Assembly: GCA_035552775.1 (NCBI GenBank)
Contig: DASZKW010000018.1
Coordinates: 1 to 5,644 of the forward strand
Direction of reading: 5' to 3'
DNA length: 5,644 nucleotides
DNA from: DASZKW01 sp035552775
Lineage (GTDB): Bacteria > Actinomycetota > Acidimicrobiia > Acidimicrobiales > Palsa-688
Shown here piece after piece: positions 1 through 4,059 of this stretch (positions are counted from its first letter, which is position 1; each line of letters begins with the position of its first letter). The position numbers and the translations under genes were made by a program. The notes beneath the pieces were generated by a model. That model was not told the DNA's origin, ran no database searches, and saw only the letters and a list, made by a program, of their open reading frames with translations.

Positions 1-471
1 CCCGTGAGCGAGGTGTCCCGCATGACGATTTGGGGCAACCACTCCTCCACGCAATACCCCGACGTGTTCCACGCCCGCATCGGTGGGCGCCCTGCGGCCG
101 AGGTCATCGACGACCCCGCCTGGGTGGAGCGGGATTTCATCCCCATCGTGCAGCAGCGGGGGGCGGCCATCATCGACGCCCGGGGGGCGTCGAGCGCGGG
201 ATCGGCGGCCAACGCCGCCATCGACCACGTGCGCGACTGGATCGCCGGTACCGTCGAGGGGGATTGGGTGTCTATGGCGGTGCCCTCGGACGGTTCCTAC
301 GGGGTGGCCGAGGGGCTGATCTCGTCGTTCCCGGTCACCACGTCGGGCGGCGGCTACCACATCGTCGCCGGCTTGGAGCTCGACGACTTCTCCCGGGCAC
401 GCATCGACACCAGTGCGCGCGAGCTGGCCGACGAGCGCGACACGGTGCGGGGACTGGGTCTGATCAAGTAG
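1..471 (+). CDS. mdh: Malate dehydrogenase, C-terminal half (5' end outside window)
   Basis: NAD(P)-dependent malate dehydrogenase, a cytosolic TCA-cycle enzyme interconverting malate and oxaloacetate. The frame is open to the left edge, so the 156 visible residues are roughly the C-terminal half of a family usually about 325-330 residues long; the GTG at 4 is internal. Seen directly: the IWGNHS motif with the catalytic proton-relay histidine at codon 40-42, a GASSAGSAANAAID helix (visible residues 62-75), GDWVSMAVPSDGSYG (87-101), a SFPV strand, and a terminal LGLIK. These closely follow the order and wording of bacterial MDH of the Thermus/actinobacterial type. The gene ends with TAG and converges on a small minus-strand gene 25 bp away. 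The nucleotide-binding Rossmann half is not visible, so NAD versus NADP preference cannot be read here. Lactate dehydrogenase is the only close alternative, and the overall wording fits MDH much better. Confidence 0.96.
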   Translation, partial: PVSEVSRMTIWGNHSSTQYPDVFHARIGGRPAAEVIDDPAWVERDFIPIVQQRGAAIIDARGASSAGSAANAAIDHVRDWIAGTVEGDWVSMAVPSDGSYGVAEGLISSFPVTTSGGGYHIVAGLELDDFSRARIDTSARELADERDTVRGLGLIK

Positions 472-496
472 CTGTCGGCGCTGCGGCGTGGGGGTG

Positions 497-715
497 CTAC
501 GAAGTGAGCGCCGGCGGCGACACCAGCCCCAAGCGGTGCAGGTAGCACAGCTTGCGTTCGATGGCCTGGCGCCACGCTGCCAGGTCGGCAGCGAAATGGG
601 CGCGGTCACCGTCTTCGAAAGCGTGCTCCAGCTCGTCGAAAGCCTCGTCCTCGGCGTCGAGCAGCGCACGGTAGCGGGCCAGGAATCCGTCGTCGATCAC
701 GTCGGACAGCAGCAC
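497..715 (-). CDS. Small acidic hypothetical protein (72 aa)
   Basis: I do not recognise this protein. It is 72 residues long, starts at GTG (713-715) and ends at TAG (497-499). It is rich in Asp, Glu, Ala and Leu and looks almost wholly alpha-helical. A strongly acidic middle section (DAEDEAFDELEHAFEDGD, about residues 20-37) is followed by a more mixed helix ending in CYLHRLGLV. There is no signal peptide, membrane segment or known metal motif; the single Cys is at residue 57. The case for a real gene is strong G/C third-position bias, a well-placed GGGGAGG ribosome site, and no competing gene on the other strand. The plus-strand frame across the same bases is Arg/Gln-rich and runs through the spacer. 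It is convergent with mdh, and its own promoter probably lies in the 173-bp spacer behind it. A cytosolic helical adaptor or regulator is conceivable but unsupported. Confidence 0.75.
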   Translation of the reverse strand: MLLSDVIDDGFLARYRALLDAEDEAFDELEHAFEDGDRAHFAADLAAWRQAIERKLCYLHRLGLVSPPALTS

Positions 716-723
716 CTGTCGAA

Positions 724-730
724 CCTCCCC
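724..730 (-). promoter_or_regulatory. Strong ribosome binding site for the 72-aa gene
   Basis: On the minus strand GGGGAGG lies 8 nt before the GTG at 715. It contains the full GGAGG core and is the best Shine-Dalgarno match among the starts in the window. It fixes the non-ATG start of the small gene. Confidence 0.75.
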
Positions 731-752
731 GGGTCGGGTCGTAATGGGTTGG

Positions 753-758
753 AGCCTA
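753..758 (-). promoter_or_regulatory. Weak candidate -10 element (TAGGCT) for the 72-aa gene
   Basis: Minus-strand TAGGCT fits the loose actinobacterial -10 pattern TAnnnT and lies about 38 nt before the GTG start, which would leave a leader of roughly 30 nt. No convincing -35 hexamer is seen at 16-18 nt spacing, so this is a guess from position and composition. Confidence 0.2.
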
Positions 759-888
759 CCGCGCCGGCCCTCTCGCGCCTAGGGAGCGAGCGGCCCGCCG
801 AGCTCACGGGCCAGCCCGGAGCGGCGACTTGCATGGCGGCGGCGGCGGCCGGGCCGGTCCTTCTGAGCTGGGCGGTCGAGCGGTAGGT

Positions 889-1794
889 CTAGGTGAAGGG
901 TTGGGCGCCGGCATCTCCGGGATGCGGGGCGAGGGTGCACGATACGAGCCCTTCGTCGACGGCGAAGGCGTCGGCGCGCCCGGCCGCCGTCGCCGCGTCA
1001 GCCGCCAGCGTCGACGCCTTGCCGGGGGTGGCGGCGGCCGGGGGTTGACCCAGGTAGGTGGCGTATGCCAGCTCGTCGGCGCTGTAGGCGTGCCAGTCGG
1101 ACAACCAGTCCCGGACGTGCACCCGGTCGACGCCCCGCAAGGGGATGGTGGCGAGTCCGCCGGCGAGGGCATCGATACCCCTCGCATCCGCGGCGACGGT
1201 CGTCGCCGACGGGGGGGTGGGGGTCGACGAGGTCATGGTCTGCACGCCCTGCTGGCGCAGGCTGGGCAGCGCCGAAGCGCACGCCGCGTCGGCCTGGGAG
1301 ATGAACGCCTGGTCGCCGAGGACCCACCCGTTGTACACCGGGCGTCTCACCATGCCCACGGCCACCAGCATGGCCAACACCGCCATGACCGCCACCACGC
1401 AGACGATCATCATGGCCCTTCGTTGCCCGGGCCACGCGGGGGAACGGTGGATGGGGTGACCGGGCCGGTGGTGGGCATCGCGCGCCGCGAGCGGGGGTTG
1501 GTCACCGGTGCGGCGCCGTCCGGTGAGCGACGGGGGCGCCGGGCGTTTGGTGTCGCGCCCGTGCGACACGGCGGTGGCGATGGCGGGCAATTCGGCGGCG
1601 CGCACCGGTCCCTCGAGGACGTGGGCGTCGGGGTCGTCGCCGTCGGGTGGCTTCCAGTCCTCGCTGTAGAGCTCCCATGCCGGGCGGGCCCGGTGACGCC
1701 CCGTCCAGGTCCCTCTCCAGTAATGCAGTCGCGTGGGATCGTCCGGGTCTCTGTACCAGCCGGGAGAGCGCCCACCGGCGCCCGGGTCGCCCAT
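889..1794 (-). CDS. DUF2510-type single-pass membrane protein with extracytoplasmic domain
   Basis: A 301-residue membrane protein of unknown function. Residues about 10-35 (PGWYRDPDDPTRLHYWRGTW) match the short actinobacterial DUF2510 pattern, a Trp/Pro/Asp-rich motif usually at the cytoplasmic N-terminus of membrane proteins. A polar, Arg/Pro-rich linker follows (about 50-126), then one strong hydrophobic helix (about 127-149) flanked by arginines on both sides. The outer part (150-301) contains FISQADAACASA, wording common in secreted actinobacterial proteins, a Ser/Thr/Pro stretch (189-200), and helices with Trp and Tyr. Its cysteines, Cys172 and Cys286, could form a disulfide (inference). 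The ATG lies 3 bp after the TGA of the SCP2-like gene and has no clear Shine-Dalgarno site, so translational coupling is likely. A long Gly/Arg-rich frame on the opposite strand is its shadow. The domain calls are fairly secure; the function is not known. Confidence 0.85.
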   Translation of the reverse strand: MGDPGAGGRSPGWYRDPDDPTRLHYWRGTWTGRHRARPAWELYSEDWKPPDGDDPDAHVLEGPVRAAELPAIATAVSHGRDTKRPAPPSLTGRRRTGDQPPLAARDAHHRPGHPIHRSPAWPGQRRAMMIVCVVAVMAVLAMLVAVGMVRRPVYNGWVLGDQAFISQADAACASALPSLRQQGVQTMTSSTPTPPSATTVAADARGIDALAGGLATIPLRGVDRVHVRDWLSDWHAYSADELAYATYLGQPPAAATPGKASTLAADAATAAGRADAFAVDEGLVSCTLAPHPGDAGAQPFT

Positions 1795-1797
1795 GGC

Positions 1798-2199
1798 TCA
1801 GTACGTGGTCGACGCCCTCACGGGCGCAGGGACGAGGTCGACGCCGGCGAGGCGCTCGAGGTGGTCTGCTAGCGACGCCAGGTCGCCCGACACCCGGATG
1901 CGCCCCTCGAGGAGGGCGGCCTGGGTGGACAGCTCCCCCCGGGCTATGGCAGCCGCGGTCTGGTAGTCGCTGGTGAAGGTCAGATGGGTGGAAGCTCCCT
2001 CCGGATGGCTACGTAACTCCACCCGGCGGACGTCCAGTGAGCTGCGCCCACCGGCGACCTGGTAGCGGACCGCGCCTTCGGGTGTCCCGGTCACCACCTG
2101 CTCCACCACCCATTCACCCCCGTCCACGGCCTTGCCCTGTCTGCCCTCGTCGTGCTCTGCCAGATCGTCGAACCACGCGGCGGAGAGAAACCGGGCCAT
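1798..2199 (-). CDS. SCP2 sterol-binding-domain-like protein
   Basis: A 133-residue cytosolic protein resembling the small SCP2-fold proteins common in actinobacteria, a fold that binds lipids, sterols or acyl-CoA in a hydrophobic tunnel. The opening MARFLSAAWFDDL is typical of the family's start. A beta-rich section follows (VVEQVVTGTPEGAVRYQV, residues 31-48), then the most characteristic block, LTFTSDYQTAAAIARGELS at about 73-91, running into ALLEGRIRVSGDLASL. This matches the usual DYxTAxAIARGELSxQxAxxxGxxRVxGDL pattern. I chose ATG 2197-2199 because it matches the family start and has AGAGGTG just upstream; the frame stays open to a GTG at 2325 that has no ribosome site and overlaps a hairpin. 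The gene is followed 3 bp later by the DUF2510 membrane protein. The ligand is unknown, and a carrier role is inferred from the fold alone. Confidence 0.82.
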   Translation of the reverse strand: MARFLSAAWFDDLAEHDEGRQGKAVDGGEWVVEQVVTGTPEGAVRYQVAGGRSSLDVRRVELRSHPEGASTHLTFTSDYQTAAAIARGELSTQAALLEGRIRVSGDLASLADHLERLAGVDLVPAPVRASTTY

Positions 2200-2201
2200 G
2201 A

Positions 2202-2208
2202 CACCTCT
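2202..2208 (-). promoter_or_regulatory. Ribosome binding site supporting the SCP2 start
   Basis: Minus-strand AGAGGTG sits 2 nt before the ATG at 2199, with its GAGG core 4 nt from the start codon. It matches 6 of 7 positions of the anti-Shine-Dalgarno complement GGAGGTG. The spacing is short, but this favours ATG 2199 over the upstream GTG at 2325. Confidence 0.5.
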
Positions 2209-2302
2209 AGGTTTACCAGCGTCCCACGCCCGGCGGTACCCCTGATTTGCCGATACCGGCGCCCGGATCGGCCGACCTGCGGCGTGGCCCGCGTCGGTTG
2301 GG

Positions 2303-2328
2303 CCGGCTGGCGTCGGCTCGGCCACCGG
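2303..2328 (-). terminator. GC-rich hairpin just after the 575-aa gene, candidate terminator
   Basis: On the minus strand CCGGTGGC and GCCAGCCGG pair through two 4-bp blocks with one bulged G and a 9-nt loop, beginning 3 nt after the TGA at 2332-2334. There is no T-tract, as is often true of actinobacterial terminators, and GC-rich DNA forms hairpins by chance, so support is moderate. If real, it separates the GH2/575-aa unit from the SCP2/DUF2510 unit. Confidence 0.35.
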
Positions 2329-2331
2329 AGG

Positions 2332-4059
2332 TCAGGGGAGTATCGACACCAAGGGTGCCAGCAGCAGGGCCTGGGTGGCCTGGGTCAGCACCCCCGTCGG
2401 TTCGAGCTTCGCCGCCTGCTGGTAGGCGGCCAGGGCGGCGCTGGTCGCCTGGTCGAGGACACCTGTCAGGGGCACGGGAAACCCCAGGCTGGCCAGTTCG
2501 GCCTGGAAGGCGCGGATCTGGCTGGGCAGCAGGGCGGAGGGGTCCAGGTTGGTGAGATCGAACTGGGGGGCGGCGGTGAGGGCCTGCCCTGCCGGCTGTG
2601 GGGGCACGGCGGCTGGTACCGGCGGGGAGCGCAGCGATATGCCCACCGCCCCCGCACGGTCGGCAGCACCGACGAACTCGCCCACCTGCGCCGGCGTCGG
2701 ATCGGCGACCAGCCCGACCGCCAACTCCGGCTTACCGTAGGCGGCCAGGGCGGCCGCCGACGCCTGCATGGCGGCCGTCGGGTCACCGCCGGACCAGCTC
2801 AAGAGGGGCGCCACGGCGTCGAACGGGCCCAGGAGGCCGGCGTAGGGGTAGGCGGCCCCTGTCTGCACGGGCGCAGGCACGGCGGCGATGAGGGGGTAGG
2901 CGGTTCCGACCGTTTGGCGCAGGGCGGCGGCGTAGCCGTCCGCGGCGGCGGTGGCGGCGGGGATGGGAGCGGACCCGAGGTCGAGGAATCGGATCTGGGA
3001 GAAGTCGACCGCCAGCCCGTCCACCCGCTGGCCGCCGGTGGTGGTGAAGGTGGTCTCTTCGTGGGCCCGGGCCACGTCGGCGGCCGGCGCCACCAGAGAA
3101 GGCGAGTCCCAGGCGACGACGCGCAGGCCGGCCGCGTGGGCGGCAGGCAGGAGGTGGCCGAGGTAGCCGGCGGCGTTGAAGCCCGCCGCGGAGGATCCTG
3201 CCATGACGAATAGGTGGGTGAGCCCGGCGGCGACAGCCTGGGCCACCAGGTTGTGCGGATCGCTCGCCGGCGTGGTGGTGTTGGACTGGCTGGTGTTGGA
3301 CTGGCTGGGGGTGATCCAGATCCCCTTGCCCACCGGGAGGGGGTCACGCAGGAACTTGACGGGCACTCCCGGCGCGATGAGGGGAGCGGCCAGCTCGGGC
3401 GCTTGCGCCCCTCGGGTTGGCTTCAGCCGTGGGTCGACGGTGCTCGGTGTGGCCGCCGGGCCGAACACCGACGCTGAGCCGGCCGCCGGTCGCGCCTCTC
3501 CTGCCGTGGCGGTCCCTCCGCCCGATGTCGCCCCCGCCATGGTGGCCACATGGGCCGCCGAGCTGGTTGGCGTGCCCGGCGGCACGACGACAGCTGCGAT
3601 CACCGCGGCGACGCTCACCGCGGCTACGAGCGCGCATGTCGCCCACATCTTCGTACCCCAACGGGGACCACCACGGCCGGCGCCGGCGCTGGCGCTGGCT
3701 TCGGCTTTGGGTAACGGCCGGGCGGGGGTGGCGGCGTCGGGCGGCCGGGCCGGAGTGGCGGCTTCGGGCGCCGGCCGGGCGCGGCTGGCGGCGTCGGGTG
3801 CCGGCCGGGCGCGGCTGGCGGCGCGGTGAGCCTGGATGGCGACGACCAGCCGGGCCGCGGCTCGTACGGGTGCCGACGAGTAGGCGGCCATCTCCTCCAG
3901 GCGCTCACCCTCGGAAGGGGTGAACATGGGCAGCGCCAGCCACTTGTCGATGTCGCGGGCTGCGGTGTCGTCAGGCGGAGGGTACGGGGCCGATGGCGTA
4001 TGAGAGGATTCGCCGGCTCGGGGTGCGTCTCCTGCCGCCGCCTTACGCCACGGTGCCAT
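2332..4059 (-). CDS. Membrane-anchored TIM-barrel-like (putative glycoside hydrolase) protein with peptidoglycan-binding domain
   Basis: A 575-residue multidomain envelope protein. Residues 1-80 are a polar cytoplasmic section with a helical stretch (DIDKWLALPMF at 36-46, then to about 80). A Pro/Ala/Arg repeat linker follows (81-119), then one membrane helix (about 137-159) and a low-complexity Ala/Thr/Ser/Pro stalk to about 210. Residues about 244-480 look like a TIM-barrel glycosidase-type domain: GKGIWIT, LVAQAVAAGLTHLFVMAGSS, LLPAAHAAGLRVVAWDSPSL, VDGLAVDFSQ, YPLIAAVP, FDAVAPLLSW, then GKPELAVGL and AGAVGISL as late strands. Residues about 511-570 are a peptidoglycan-binding-1-type domain (PSQIRAFQAELASLGF, TGVLDQATSAALAAYQQ, PTGVLTQATQALL). 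A wall-bound outer domain is therefore inferred. Its ATG lies 17 bp before the end of the GH2 gene and lacks a good Shine-Dalgarno site, suggesting coupled translation. The catalytic residues are uncertain, so it may bind glycans rather than cut them. Confidence 0.85.
   Translation of the reverse strand: MAPWRKAAAGDAPRAGESSHTPSAPYPPPDDTAARDIDKWLALPMFTPSEGERLEEMAAYSSAPVRAAARLVVAIQAHRAASRARPAPDAASRARPAPEAATPARPPDAATPARPLPKAEASASAGAGRGGPRWGTKMWATCALVAAVSVAAVIAAVVVPPGTPTSSAAHVATMAGATSGGGTATAGEARPAAGSASVFGPAATPSTVDPRLKPTRGAQAPELAAPLIAPGVPVKFLRDPLPVGKGIWITPSQSNTSQSNTTTPASDPHNLVAQAVAAGLTHLFVMAGSSAAGFNAAGYLGHLLPAAHAAGLRVVAWDSPSLVAPAADVARAHEETTFTTTGGQRVDGLAVDFSQIRFLDLGSAPIPAATAAADGYAAALRQTVGTAYPLIAAVPAPVQTGAAYPYAGLLGPFDAVAPLLSWSGGDPTAAMQASAAALAAYGKPELAVGLVADPTPAQVGEFVGAADRAGAVGISLRSPPVPAAVPPQPAGQALTAAPQFDLTNLDPSALLPSQIRAFQAELASLGFPVPLTGVLDQATSAALAAYQQAAKLEPTGVLTQATQALLLAPLVSILP
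3276..3305 (-). repeat. Exact 15-bp tandem duplication encoding SQSNT twice
   Basis: Plus-strand TGGTGTTGGACTGGC occurs at 3276-3290 and again without change at 3291-3305. In the 575-aa protein it encodes SQSNTSQSNT (about residues 252-261), directly after the first predicted barrel strand (GIWITP) and before TTPASDPHN. The reading frame is kept. Complete identity, including third positions, suggests a recent slippage event. Confidence 0.9.
3703..3819 (-). repeat. 30-bp tandem repeat array encoding a Pro/Ala/Arg linker
   Basis: Four tandem units lie in the 575-aa gene: ASRARPAPDA (3790-3819), ASRARPAPEA (3760-3789), ATPARPPDA (27 bp, 3733-3759) and ATPARPLPKA (3703-3732). The first two differ at only 2 of 30 bases; the others have diverged and one has lost a codon. 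The product is a basic, proline-rich stretch just inside the membrane helix, likely an extended cytoplasmic linker. Confidence 0.85.

Larger units (their letters stand above)
716..888. other. 173-bp intergenic spacer
   Basis: This spacer lies between the end of the DUF2510 gene and the start of the 72-aa gene, both on the minus strand. It holds the ribosome site and weak -10 candidate listed separately. A short imperfect inverted repeat (CTCGC/GCGAG at 772-776 and 786-790, 9-nt loop around CCTAGG) is too weak to call a terminator. Plus-strand frames crossing it have no recognisable product. Its length suggests the 72-aa gene is transcribed separately from the upstream pair. Confidence 0.5.

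Noticed and set aside
536..548. GTGC/GCAC hairpin as a terminator for mdh
   Set aside because: A 4-bp stem inside the coding end of the 72-aa gene, without extension or T-tract.
772..790. Inverted repeat CTCGC/GCGAG as a terminator after the DUF2510 gene
   Set aside because: Only 5 bp of stem with a 9-nt loop and no T-tract, about 100 nt past the stop; expected by chance at this GC content.
488..886. 132-codon plus-strand frame opposite the 72-aa gene
   Set aside because: It has no recognisable domain, runs through the intergenic spacer, and lacks the coding-like composition seen on the minus strand.
829..1872. 347-codon plus-strand open frame
   Set aside because: Very Gly/Arg/Val-rich with no domain. 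It lies antisense to the DUF2510 membrane protein, which has a recognisable domain, a membrane helix and better codon bias.
2152..3213. 353-codon plus-strand open frame
   Set aside because: Gly/Arg-rich shadow of the TIM-barrel/peptidoglycan-binding gene. It also crosses the spacer and the SCP2 start.
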